From Planctomycetota bacterium (GTDB taxonomy: Bacteria; Planctomycetota; Phycisphaerae; UBA1845): 18,694 nucleotides of DNA. The notes beneath the pieces were generated by a model. The model saw nothing but the letters and a program-made list of their open reading frames with translations. It did no database searches and was not told where the DNA came from. Both the position numbers and the translations under genes were made by a program. This document shows positions 7,140 to 15,597 of this stretch, piece by piece; positions within the stretch are counted from its first letter, which is position 1, and each line of letters starts with the position of its first letter. The stretch is from the NCBI GenBank assembly GCA_024278775.1, contig JAJRSP010000096.1, positions 1 through 18,694 on the forward strand, in the 5' to 3' direction.

Positions 7140-7642
7140 TGGCCGATCCCATAGAACTTCTCGTGCTCGATATCGACGGCGTACTCACGGACGGTTCCGT
7201 GACGTTGACGGATACCGGAGAGTCCAGCCAGACGATCCACACACAGGACGGCTGCGCGCTGAAAACCTGGTTACAGCTTGGTCGTCAGGCGGCCATCTTA
7301 TCCGGGCGAAAGAACGAGCACGTGGCTGACCGCGCCCGCCAATTGGGTATCTCCTGGGTGCGGACCGGCGTGGACGATAAGCGGGCCGATTTCGAGCACC
7401 TTCTTCAGAGTCTCGGCTGCCCCGCGCAGGCTGCGGCCTACGTGGGCGATGACCTTCCCGATCTCGTCCCGATGCGACTGTGCGGGTTACCAATTGCAGT
7501 GGCCAACGCGGTACCGACCGTCAAACGCGCCGCACTCTATGTGACGCGCCGATCCGGCGGGCACGGAGCGGTGGCCGAGGCGATTGAGCTTCTTCTTCGC
7601 AGAAACCAACAGTGGGCAGACGCGATCGCACAAGGGGGATAA
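7139..7642 (+). CDS. kdsC: 3-deoxy-D-manno-octulosonate 8-phosphate (Kdo-8-P) phosphatase, KdsC
   Basis: Removes phosphate from Kdo 8-phosphate to give Kdo, the sugar that joins lipid A to core polysaccharide. The 167-residue protein is a cap-less HAD phosphatase of normal KdsC length. Motif I is LDIDGVLTDG, with nucleophile D11 and acid/base D13. Motif II is the serine of ILSGRK, motif III the lysine in VDDKRADF, and motif IV YVGDDLPDL. The C-terminal GGHGAVAEAIE loop is the KdsC-specific tail that closes the neighbouring active site in the tetramer. No Shine-Dalgarno site precedes the ATG. The next gene begins at or before this gene's end, so the two form an LPS unit. Its presence implies a Kdo-containing outer membrane. 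Confidence 0.92.
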   Translation: MADPIELLVLDIDGVLTDGSVTLTDTGESSQTIHTQDGCALKTWLQLGRQAAILSGRKNEHVADRARQLGISWVRTGVDDKRADFEHLLQSLGCPAQAAAYVGDDLPDLVPMRLCGLPIAVANAVPTVKRAALYVTRRSGGHGAVAEAIELLLRRNQQWADAIAQGG

Positions 7643-10600
7643 CTATCCACGACCTCGAATGGCATCGGCTGATCGCTTCTCGGCGTCGCGCGTCCGGTCT
7701 GGTACGGATGCTCGTGGTGGGTTCGGCCACGCTCGCCATCTTGCTCGTCTGCTTCTCGATCTACCAGTCTTGGCAGAACGAGATGACCGTGAGGGACGAC
7801 GCCGCGCAGCCACCGGTTCGGCGTCGCACCGAGCCGAGTGCCCTTCCGGTGGAAGATCGTGATTTGTCGACCGAAGATGTGGGCGAGCGTGGTATCGGTT
7901 CCGGCGAGAACGTCAGTATCACCATCTACCCACGAGAGGGGTCCAAGGCTCGGTTGGAAGTGGAGGTACGCGACTGGGCTCCGGTACGCGGTGCCGCCAA
8001 TGAGTTTCAACTCGTCGAACCGAAGATACGTATGCTCACGTCCGACGATCACGCGGTTCGCGTGACTGCGCACCGTGGGGTTCTGGAAGCCACACGCCGT
8101 AGCGGGGCCGCACTCGAGCCGCAGCGTGGAAAACTTTCCGGGGGGGTGCTGATCGAGTACGACCGGCTTACCGAAACGGAACGCGCCGCCCTGGCACCCG
8201 AGCAGCGGGATGTGGTCGATCCGGCCGAGATCGTACGGATCGAGATGGAGGAAATCGAGTTCGATATCGAGTACGCCAAGCTGGTCATACCCGGTCCGTT
8301 CCGACTTGCCGCGCGTGACGTTACTTTTTCAGCCGCCAATCTCGAATTGCACTTCAACGAATCGGAAAACCGGGTCGAGACGATGCGGATCAGTGGTGGT
8401 GGCGAAGTGGAGTTGCTGCAACTTCCCGGCTCAGGGGGAGTGGTCACGCCGGGAGCGCGTGTGGAGTCGCGTCGCACGGTGGTGGATTGGATCAGACAGA
8501 CAATCCAAACGCAACTGGCCGCACAAACCGCGGCCTCGATGTCCCGCGACCGGAAAGACGCCGATTCGGTGGCAGACGCCGAGACCGAAAAGGGCGACCC
8601 CATTCCGGTTTTTCACGCCGGAGATTTGAAAGACGATACGCCGGATGCGCCAGTACACTACTTCGCGCATTTCGAGGGCGATATCGATGCCACACAACAC
8701 CGCGGTGATGCGCTGGTATCACGGCTACAGGCGGACACGCTCGATATTCTTCGTGATTCCACCGAAGACGGCCCGTTGTCAGATGGAACCAATCCCACGG
8801 CCCGGCGAAGCGGCAAGAAGGCGGAGCCGGCATCCTCAGACGCCGAGCCTCAGCCGGATCCGATGGAACGTATCACGATGAGTTGGTCGGATCGTCTGGT
8901 TCTTAGAGCGTTGCCGCCCGACGACGAACGGCTCAGCGGGGGGGTTCGATCGCGTGTCACGGCCACCGGATCACCGGCGCGGTTGTCGCACCCCGAGGGT
9001 GATGCTGTGTGTCAGCGGATCGTTTTCGATCCGGATGGTGGCGCGATATGGCTCCATGGCACAGAGCTTACTCCGGCGACAGTACGTCAGCGCGGTCAAG
9101 GCATGCTCACGGGGACGGTCGTACATACGCGAACCGAGGGCGATCGTTTCTTTATAGAGATCACCGGACCGGGAGAGCTGGCCACGCTCGCCGAGGATGC
9201 CGTGGGTACGACCGGTCCCCCATCCGGCGCGGCATCCGTCGAACCACCGCTGTTTCCCAAGACCCGCGCCAACAAGGCCGCTGCCGTGGACACCCAGGTG
9301 GTGTCTTTTCGTGATCGCATGCAGGCGAACGGATTTCTAAAATCGAAGACCATGATCGATTTCACGGGGCACATGACAACCCATCAGTACCGCGTGCTGA
9401 AGACGGCCACTTTTTCCGGGCAAGTATCGGTGGGACAAGAGGCTGTCTCCATGGATGCCGACGTCTTAACGGTACGCTTCGGGATGGAAGAGAGCTGGCG
9501 GGGCATCCGCCAATACATCGATGGTTTTCACGGTACCGGCCACGTCGTGATGGTGCAGGATGACGACCGCCTGTCCTGCCGAGAGCTCGATGCCTCCTTG
9601 ACGACGGATCACACCGGTCGCATCTGGCCACGCACCGTGGTCGCCACCGGTGATGTGGATGCCGTCCAGGGGGAACGCACGATTCGCGCTCGGGATAACA
9701 TGATTGTGGACTTCGCGCTGTATCAGGAACCGAAGACACAGCCGGTCGAGAAGAAACCGTCAGGGGCTTCGTCGCCGGCATCTTCCACTGTGTCCGGGGC
9801 CGGAGCTGCGAACCTTCCGCTCGCCGTGACACAGGATTTTGACCAAGCCAAGCCCGCTCTCGTGGTTCGTTCAGGGGTCGAACGTCTGCGGGCTTCGGGC
9901 GAGGTCCAGGTGATCGATGCCACGCAGCACCTGGACTTGTCGGCTGAAGAACTTGATTGTCATATCTCCGTTCGCCGGGGGGAGATCGAGCGGGCGGTCG
10001 TGACCGGCACCGCCGATCGACCGGCCAGCGTTCGGATGGAGGACGTGACCACCATCGGCCGGCGCATCAACGTGAATGTTCCCGACGAGTGGGTGGAGAT
10101 ACCGGGTGCCGGGCGGATGTCGCTTCTGTCGTATCGTGATCTTGACGGAAGCAGCGTGACGGAACCGGTGCCTATCGTCATCACATGGAACACCGGTATG
10201 CGGTACCAGGGCCGTGAGAACCGCGCCGTCTTCGGCGGCGGCGTCCATGCCTACAGCCGCAGCACGACAACATTTGACTGCCAGCGGCTCGAAATCGAAT
10301 TCGACGAAATCTCCAAGCCATCCGTGACCCAAACCGCATCCGATCAGGGTCCGTGGCATGGTCTTCCCCATTGGGTCGGTCGGCTCACCGGGACCCTGTC
10401 CGAGCCGAAGCCGGCCAAACGAAGATTCAACCGTGAACCGGCGGTGATTTGGGCTACGGGTCATGCCAAGGCCATCACTGCGGATATTGACGAAGACTCC
10501 GGCGACATGAAAACGCGGATGCGGATCGAAGGCCCGAAACTGGCCGTCTACCTCCGCCCCGAAGTATCCAAGATGCTCATCGAAGGCGGTGGAGCGCTCT

Positions 10601-11202
10601 TGATGGAGCAGTTTCAGTCCGCGTCCAAGCCGACCACCAAGCCCGGCGAGTCTTCCGGTGAGTTATTCGACATCAGCGGTGGCGACGGACCTTCCAAGAC
10701 GCTCATCGAGTGGAAGGACACCATGGTGTATGATTTTGGGATCGACCAAACCCGATTCGAAGGTGATGTGTCGCTCAAACATTTCAGCGGAGAAGAATTG
10801 AAAAAACGGCTCGGTCAGACCACAACCTCTGATAGCGATTTGGCTCCCGGTCGTTCGACCTACTTGCGATGCGATATTCTCACGGTCGATTTTTTGGATC
10901 GGCATCAGCGTACGCGACGTGACGAGGACCGTATGGGCCGACTCAGTACGGCTTCGCTGCGCCAGTTTGAGGCCAATGGGCAAGTCCGCCTCAATGACAC
11001 GAGCGAAGGCCTCCAGGTGTGGGCCGATAAAATCATCTACGAAAAGCCGCGGCAACTACTCGCGATCTACGGCGAACGCACTCACAAAGCCCGGATCATC
11101 AAACGCCGCCCGCAACGGCTGCCGTTGCAGTTGGATGTGGAGCGTCTGTTCTACAACCTCAAAACCGGTCTACCGGAAATTGCCGATTTGGACGTGCGTT
11201 GA
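7612..11202 (+). CDS. Giant LptC/LptA (OstA)-like LPS transport protein
   Basis: An approximately 1,196-residue protein, probably anchored in the inner membrane by one helix near residues 32-50 and otherwise periplasmic. Residues 100-180 resemble LptC (NEFQLVEPKIRML, then a derivative-and-subtract pattern ending LSGGVLIEYD). Later segments near 590-680, 750-830 and 1110-1190 resemble LptA/OstA beta-jellyroll strands: A-x-FSGQV, A-x-G-[ED]VQV and EANGQVRL, each followed by an L-x-A-D/E-x-L-x-x step. Its place right after kdsC matches the kdsC-lptC-lptA order in E. coli, and the likely job is carrying LPS from the LptBFG pump to LptD. LptC and LptA are normally about 190 and 185 residues, so this is several-fold longer. 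The start is unclear: GTG 7612 overlaps kdsC by 31 bases without a Shine-Dalgarno site, and ATG 7708 would begin at the membrane helix. No family search was possible. Confidence 0.7.
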   Translation: MGRRDRTRGITIHDLEWHRLIASRRRASGLVRMLVVGSATLAILLVCFSIYQSWQNEMTVRDDAAQPPVRRRTEPSALPVEDRDLSTEDVGERGIGSGENVSITIYPREGSKARLEVEVRDWAPVRGAANEFQLVEPKIRMLTSDDHAVRVTAHRGVLEATRRSGAALEPQRGKLSGGVLIEYDRLTETERAALAPEQRDVVDPAEIVRIEMEEIEFDIEYAKLVIPGPFRLAARDVTFSAANLELHFNESENRVETMRISGGGEVELLQLPGSGGVVTPGARVESRRTVVDWIRQTIQTQLAAQTAASMSRDRKDADSVADAETEKGDPIPVFHAGDLKDDTPDAPVHYFAHFEGDIDATQHRGDALVSRLQADTLDILRDSTEDGPLSDGTNPTARRSGKKAEPASSDAEPQPDPMERITMSWSDRLVLRALPPDDERLSGGVRSRVTATGSPARLSHPEGDAVCQRIVFDPDGGAIWLHGTELTPATVRQRGQGMLTGTVVHTRTEGDRFFIEITGPGELATLAEDAVGTTGPPSGAASVEPPLFPKTRANKAAAVDTQVVSFRDRMQANGFLKSKTMIDFTGHMTTHQYRVLKTATFSGQVSVGQEAVSMDADVLTVRFGMEESWRGIRQYIDGFHGTGHVVMVQDDDRLSCRELDASLTTDHTGRIWPRTVVATGDVDAVQGERTIRARDNMIVDFALYQEPKTQPVEKKPSGASSPASSTVSGAGAANLPLAVTQDFDQAKPALVVRSGVERLRASGEVQVIDATQHLDLSAEELDCHISVRRGEIERAVVTGTADRPASVRMEDVTTIGRRINVNVPDEWVEIPGAGRMSLLSYRDLDGSSVTEPVPIVITWNTGMRYQGRENRAVFGGGVHAYSRSTTTFDCQRLEIEFDEISKPSVTQTASDQGPWHGLPHWVGRLTGTLSEPKPAKRRFNREPAVIWATGHAKAITADIDEDSGDMKTRMRIEGPKLAVYLRPEVSKMLIEGGGALLMEQFQSASKPTTKPGESSGELFDISGGDGPSKTLIEWKDTMVYDFGIDQTRFEGDVSLKHFSGEELKKRLGQTTTSDSDLAPGRSTYLRCDILTVDFLDRHQRTRRDEDRMGRLSTASLRQFEANGQVRLNDTSEGLQVWADKIIYEKPRQLLAIYGERTHKARIIKRRPQRLPLQLDVERLFYNLKTGLPEIADLDVR

Positions 11203-11223
11203 GGGCCGTTGCGTTCGCCCCAC

Positions 11224-11247
11224 AGATAGGAGCGATACGCGCTATCT
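11224..11247. terminator. Hairpin between convergent lptCA-like gene and purN
   Basis: AGATAG pairs with CTATCT and an inner GCG pairs with CGC around ATA. It sits in the 43-base gap of two converging genes and touches the purN stop, so it could end both transcripts. No T run is present. Confidence 0.35.
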
Positions 11248-11890
11248 ATTCACTATGGCGTGCTGACGATCGGACGGTGACGCGACGGCCCTGGATATCG
11301 ACGCGGTCTTCGCAAAACAATGTGACCGCGGCCGGATATGCCAGACACTCCTGCTCAAAAACACGCTCCGCGAGCGTATCCGGTGTGTCTCCGGGAAGCA
11401 CGGGCACCCGCCGTTGCAAGATGATCGGTCCGCTATCATACACATCGTCACACACATGCACGGTGCAGCCGCTCTCCGTTCGACCGGCCGCCAACACCGC
11501 TTCATGCACTCGCCGCCCGTACATCCCCGGTCCGCCGAACTCCGGCAGCAGGGCCGGGTGAATGTTGATCACGCGACCGAACATCGCCTCGGGGAAACGC
11601 CACAGCGACAGGAACCCGGCCAGACACACCAGATCAACGGTTCCCACGGCCTCTGTCAGACGAAGTTGAAACGCCTCGTTATCATGCTCACGTCGATCGA
11701 CCACCACCGTGCGAAGCCCGCACGCGCGGGCACGATCCACGCCTGGGGCGTCCGCGCGAGAGCTGATGACGACGTCGATGACTGCATCAAGATCACCAGC
11801 GACGATTTTTTCGTGAAGATTCACTACCGTGCGACCCCCACCGGAAATCATGGCCGCAATGCGTAACGGTGTGTGGGTTCCATCAGCCAT
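11246..11890 (-). CDS. purN: Phosphoribosylglycinamide formyltransferase
   Basis: Transfers a formyl group from 10-formyltetrahydrofolate to glycinamide ribonucleotide in purine synthesis. The 214 residues fit the family. The catalytic triad positions are visible as N109 and H111 in INIHPALLPEFGG and D152 in YDSGPII; GCTVH and LAGFLSLW are also family motifs. The phosphate-binding loop reads SGGGRT where SGSGSN is more usual, a moderate departure. AGGA lies about 9 bases before the ATG. The gene is on the same strand as the MATE exporter upstream, with a 52-base gap, so co-transcription is possible. The C-terminal 15 residues after FCEDRVDI are a variable tail. Confidence 0.92.
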   Translation of the reverse strand: MADGTHTPLRIAAMISGGGRTVVNLHEKIVAGDLDAVIDVVISSRADAPGVDRARACGLRTVVVDRREHDNEAFQLRLTEAVGTVDLVCLAGFLSLWRFPEAMFGRVINIHPALLPEFGGPGMYGRRVHEAVLAAGRTESGCTVHVCDDVYDSGPIILQRRVPVLPGDTPDTLAERVFEQECLAYPAAVTLFCEDRVDIQGRRVTVRSSARHSE

Positions 11891-11942
11891 GTATATCGTT
11901 CCTGTGGGATACGCACTCCGTTTCGACCGATGAGCTGCCGTT

Positions 11943-13391
11943 CTAGGAAGAAGCCGCTACCGGCTGCCCTTTGGCACCTTCGCAATCATCGGACCGTCCG
12001 CTTGTTCCGGGCAATTCGATCTTCATCCACACCCCGCTTCGCCATCGCAGCCACAGGAAGATACCCGCTACGATGATGAGCGTCGATGCCGCGATCCAAG
12101 GCCCTACACTTTTCAGTTCGGGAAACAGCGTCACCATCGCCCATCCACCACCGACGATGATGACCCAGTTGCTCACCATGAAAAACATCGACGGTACGAA
12201 TGTGTCACCGGCCCCACGCAACGCCGACGTGTACACGATCGACAGCGCGTCAAACAACTGAAACACGGCCGTGCAGATCATGATCGTCGAACCGATAGCG
12301 ATCACCTCCGGCGAAGCATTAAACCACGAAATCAAACGCCCCCCGAAGCACACGTAGGCCATCGACAACAGGCTCATGTAGATCAGTGTCATCCTGAGTG
12401 CCATGGCGGTTTCGCGTTTGGCTCGTTCCGGGTCGCCCGCTCCAATCGACTTCCCCACCAACGCCGTTAGTGCCTGCCCGACCCCCATCGTGGGCAGAAA
12501 CGCGATACGCATGTACTGCCACGCCGTATTCGTTGCGATGAGATGAACCGTGCCGAAGGTTCGCCCGACCAGCACATTCACAAAGATTGCCCACACGACC
12601 ACATCACAAAACCACTGCGCCCCACACGGACCCCCCACACGAAACAGATTTTTCAATCGCAACCAAGAGGGTCGCCACGTCTCCCGACAGTGGTATTTCC
12701 GATCGAGTGACGGTGCGATCAAAGTGACCATCAACCGCAAGGTACGGTAGCAGACGGCCGCCATCGTCCCCCAGGCGGCCCCGGCGATCCCCATCGGCTC
12801 GAAGCCGAAGTACCCGAACATCAAGACGACACTCACGACGATGTTCACCACGTTCGCTTCCAGCGCGGACCACATCGTCGTCCACGGCCTATGAACACCG
12901 ATGAAAAACCAGCCGAGCGCGTTGGCGGCAATGGTCGGGGCCGTGGTCAGAAGTGCAATCCGACCATAGGCCAGCTCCTGAACCTGAACCGCCGCGTCAT
13001 GCCCGATGCTCTTGACAAGCCACGGTAGAAAGGGATACAGCAGCGCCGCGATAGCCCCAAAAAAGAGCGCCAGATACAGCCCCTGCCACGCATACGCGCC
13101 GCATTCTCGATAGTCCTTGCGCCCGAGCGACTGCGACGCGAACGTGTTCACCATCGACGCAATGCCCAGCACGATGATGATGTAGGACCACATAATCACC
13201 TGTGCCGGTAGGATGGCCGCCTGCGCCTCAGGAACGTCGAGCCGCGTAATCATGATGTAGTCGGCGACATCCATCATGGCACGCGAACTGGTCGTCACCA
13301 CGACGGGAATGGACATCGCGAGCACATTGCGAACTTCGCGCCGTCGGCGCTGTGCCAAATCTATCGTGCGGGTATCACCGGGGTCGGTCAT
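11943..13391 (-). CDS. MATE family multidrug/toxin efflux transporter
   Basis: A 482-residue inner-membrane protein with about 12 hydrophobic helices in two MatE halves. It should export cationic drugs or metabolites in exchange for Na+ or H+. Family signatures are IPVVVTTSSRAMMDVADYIMI in helix 1 (first repeat), FASQSLGRKDY after helix 2, and, in the second repeat, MGVGQALTALVGKSIGAGDPERAK and DALSIVYTSALRGAGDT. The two halves align at the G-x-A-x-G-D/R-K-x-x site. A short Arg-rich N-terminus is cytoplasmic. The substrate cannot be read from sequence. The ATG at 13391 has only a weak AAGAAAG upstream. A flippase role in envelope building (MVF/MurJ-like) is less likely given the MATE motifs. 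Confidence 0.9.
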   Translation of the reverse strand: MTDPGDTRTIDLAQRRRREVRNVLAMSIPVVVTTSSRAMMDVADYIMITRLDVPEAQAAILPAQVIMWSYIIIVLGIASMVNTFASQSLGRKDYRECGAYAWQGLYLALFFGAIAALLYPFLPWLVKSIGHDAAVQVQELAYGRIALLTTAPTIAANALGWFFIGVHRPWTTMWSALEANVVNIVVSVVLMFGYFGFEPMGIAGAAWGTMAAVCYRTLRLMVTLIAPSLDRKYHCRETWRPSWLRLKNLFRVGGPCGAQWFCDVVVWAIFVNVLVGRTFGTVHLIATNTAWQYMRIAFLPTMGVGQALTALVGKSIGAGDPERAKRETAMALRMTLIYMSLLSMAYVCFGGRLISWFNASPEVIAIGSTIMICTAVFQLFDALSIVYTSALRGAGDTFVPSMFFMVSNWVIIVGGGWAMVTLFPELKSVGPWIAASTLIIVAGIFLWLRWRSGVWMKIELPGTSGRSDDCEGAKGQPVAASS

Positions 13392-13472
13392 TCGTGGACT
13401 TTCTTGCGTGACTACGGAGTCAAGCTATTGATCGTGCGAAGGTATCTTGTCCGCATGGTATTCGCAATTCGT

Positions 13473-13489
13473 GCAGGCTTGAAGCCTGC
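13473..13489. repeat. REP-like palindrome
   Basis: GCAGGCTTGAAGCCTGC is a perfect 17-base palindrome with a single central base, followed by GCTTCGGGAGACCAG. Sequence of this type, which translates as AGLKPAL, is a familiar dispersed intergenic repeat in bacterial genomes. Here it separates the MATE gene from the end of the mpaA-like gene and may also help stop the accA-mpaA transcript. Confidence 0.5.
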
Positions 13490-13533
13490 GCTTCGGGAGA
13501 CCAGGTGTGGTATTTGTCAAAGTTCCCACGCGG

Positions 13534-14262
13534 TTAAGAAACCAACAGTGCGTCGCAGTTGTCTAACCAGCAGCGTTTGGATGAATGATGAGACGGAAGC
13601 TCAAGCGTAATCGTCGGAATCTGTCGCTCGACACCGGCCCAGGTTCCGAAGCTGCCCGGTGTGGGGTAGCCAATCGACGCGGAGGCCGGGTAGCCGTTGA
13701 GCCGGCTCATCGACTCGGCCCATGCCCGCGCCGGTCCGTCGTAGTTATTACAAAATCGGTGGGCACCGATGGAGTGAATCGTGACGACCCGCGTCGGGTG
13801 TACCTCCTCAATCAAACGGATCACGCCGCGCGTCTCCGGTTCGCTCGCGGCTTCGGTGCCGCCGAACATCCGACTTCTCCGTACGCCCACGGTCCAGTTC
13901 TGCGTCGGAAAGTTTCTGTTGAGGTCGATCCCGTTGGCGTTACGCCGCTTCCGTCGAACGAACCCGTCTGGATTGACCACGGGCACCACCACCCACCCAC
14001 GATTACCGCCCACCGTCGCGTCCGACGACAGCAGCTCGATCAAGCGACGCGCCACGTATACGGTCTTTGGCTCATCACCATGAAAGGCCGCGAACACGAT
14101 CGTCGTACGGCCGCCGGGACCGGGACGGAAATAGGCTTTGATCGGCCGATCTTCTATGGACCGGGCCACGCACGACATCGACGAAGAGGCCGCATCGCAC
14201 AAAGAAGCGATCGCGGTATTCCGTCTGTTTTTGGTGACGTCGGAAGGGGTGGCCGGGGACAC
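13534..14262 (-). CDS. mpaA: M14 zinc carboxypeptidase, MpaA-like murein peptide amidase
   Basis: A 242-residue cytoplasmic metallopeptidase, resembling MpaA, which cuts the gamma-D-Glu-diaminopimelate bond of recycled murein peptides. Zinc ligands are H61 and E64 in FHGDE and H163 in TIHS. The substrate-binding GIDLNRNFPTQNW is at 111-123 (R116), and the catalytic glutamate is E221 in TLELP. TPGSFGTWAG and EASEPET-like segments also match the family. No signal peptide is seen. GTG 14262 is five bases after the accA stop, so the two genes are one operon and probably translationally coupled; an internal ATG 27 codons later (MSCVARSIEDRP) is an alternative start with no good Shine-Dalgarno site. 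Other M14 amidases cannot be excluded, since substrate specificity is not visible. Confidence 0.82.
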   Translation of the reverse strand: MSPATPSDVTKNRRNTAIASLCDAASSSMSCVARSIEDRPIKAYFRPGPGGRTTIVFAAFHGDEPKTVYVARRLIELLSSDATVGGNRGWVVVPVVNPDGFVRRKRRNANGIDLNRNFPTQNWTVGVRRSRMFGGTEAASEPETRGVIRLIEEVHPTRVVTIHSIGAHRFCNNYDGPARAWAESMSRLNGYPASASIGYPTPGSFGTWAGVERQIPTITLELPSHHSSKRCWLDNCDALLVS

Positions 14263-14267
14263 GCGTG

Positions 14268-15401
14268 TTAGCCGCTGACCTTCTCACGCTGGGTGAAACG
14301 CCCGCCAATCCGCGATGAACGTGAGGTGGCTCTCCGCGTGCTTCTTTTTTTCTTGGCAGCTTCGGCCTCGGCCTTCGCTTCGGCGGGAGATTCCCAGAAC
14401 GAGCAGATGTGCCGCACACGATCCTGGCGCTTACGCACGAGCGTGGGAATCTTCATCCGTTTCAATGAATCCAACGCCCCGACCACATACTTCTCAAGGC
14501 TGGCCGCCACCGCCGCCGGGTCGCGGTGCGCGCCCCCCACAGGCTCCGGAATCACGTCATCAACGGCCCCGAGCCGGCTGAGTTCTTTTGAGGTGAGCCG
14601 CAGCGCCTCGGCCGCATGCTGGCGACGCTCGGCCGTCTTCCACAAAATTGCGGCGCACCCTTCCGGGGAAATCACCGAGTAGAACGAATGCTGGAACATC
14701 GCCACCCGATCCGCTACCGCCAAACCCAGCGCGCCACCACTGCCACCTTCACCAATCACGATACTGACGATCGGCGTTCGTAGCCGGGCCATCTCCATCA
14801 GATTCACGGCGATGGCATGCGAGATACCGCGTTCCTCAGAGCCGACACCGGGAAAGGCGCCCTGCGTATCCACCAAACACACAACCGGTAGCCCGTATTT
14901 CTGCGCCAGACGCATTTTACTAAGTGCCTTACGATACCCCTCCGGATGAGCGCACCCGAAATTACAGGCGATGCGCTCTTTGATATCCTTACCCTTGTTG
15001 TGGCCGATGACCATCACACGGTGGCGACCGATACGCGCGAACGCCGAGATAATCGCACCGTCATCACCAAAGCAGCGGTCACCGTGAAGTTCGCACACAT
15101 CCCGGAAGGCCGTCTTGAGATAGTCGGTCGTGAGCGGACGCTGCGGATGCCGCGCCACCAGAACAGTCTCCCACGGCGTCAAATTGGTGTACAACCGCCG
15201 GAGCGTCGTCCGATACCGCGATCGCTGTTGCTTGATGTCCGCCGACACACTTCGGTTCGTCTGACCGCACTCCAACTCCAATTCGGCGATATCGTGCTCG
15301 ATCCGAGCCAGGGGCTTTTCGAAGTCAAGGTAAGTCGCTGTATTTAAGGACACCATGGCCGGCGACCCGTTGGCCACCGCCGCGCCCTTGTCATTGCTCA
15401 T
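14268..15401 (-). CDS. accA: Acetyl-CoA carboxylase carboxyltransferase subunit alpha
   Basis: With AccD it transfers the carboxyl group from biotin carrier to acetyl-CoA, giving malonyl-CoA for fatty-acid synthesis. Characteristic segments are LDFEKPLARIEHDI, HPQRPLTTDYL, FGDDGAI, GHNKGKDIKERI, NFGCAHPEGYRKA, VDTQGAFPGVGSEERG and GEGGSGGALGLAVADRV, which form the oxyanion-hole core. The C-terminal 45 residues are an Ala/Lys/Arg-rich extension beyond E. coli AccA. The start is uncertain: ATG 15401 gives 377 residues, ATG 15356 (MVSLNTATYLDFE) aligns best with the E. coli N-terminus, and a GTG at 15479 keeps the frame open. None has a strong Shine-Dalgarno site. The mpaA-like gene follows directly. 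accD is not in the window. Confidence 0.95.
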   Translation of the reverse strand: MSNDKGAAVANGSPAMVSLNTATYLDFEKPLARIEHDIAELELECGQTNRSVSADIKQQRSRYRTTLRRLYTNLTPWETVLVARHPQRPLTTDYLKTAFRDVCELHGDRCFGDDGAIISAFARIGRHRVMVIGHNKGKDIKERIACNFGCAHPEGYRKALSKMRLAQKYGLPVVCLVDTQGAFPGVGSEERGISHAIAVNLMEMARLRTPIVSIVIGEGGSGGALGLAVADRVAMFQHSFYSVISPEGCAAILWKTAERRQHAAEALRLTSKELSRLGAVDDVIPEPVGGAHRDPAAVAASLEKYVVGALDSLKRMKIPTLVRKRQDRVRHICSFWESPAEAKAEAEAAKKKRSTRRATSRSSRIGGRFTQREKVSG

Positions 15402-15419
15402 AAAGATACTCGCTGTCCA

Positions 15420-15471
15420 TTTGACCAAAACCAGCCCGACCTGCTGCGCGCGCCACAGCAGCCCGGTCAAA
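15420..15471 (-). promoter_or_regulatory. Nested inverted repeat upstream of accA
   Basis: TTTGACC (15420-15426) pairs with GGTCAAA (15465-15471), and inside it CTGCTG (15441-15446) pairs with CAGCAG (15456-15461). It lies 19 bases before the accA ATG. It could be a leader RNA structure or an operator, or coding if accA starts at GTG 15479. Confidence 0.35.
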
Positions 15472-15597
15472 GCCGACACAGCCTATCAAGTCTTATCCGT
15501 ACGGCAACATTCTTCGGACAAATCGCACATAAAACAGCAATATATCTCCCATGACCTTGGCCAGTGATATTGTTGTAAGTTCATACCATACAACGCC

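Noticed and set aside
13585..14271. 228-codon plus-strand frame opposite the mpaA-like gene
   Set aside because: It is low-complexity and Arg/Gly/His-rich, whereas the minus strand encodes all M14 zinc and catalytic residues.
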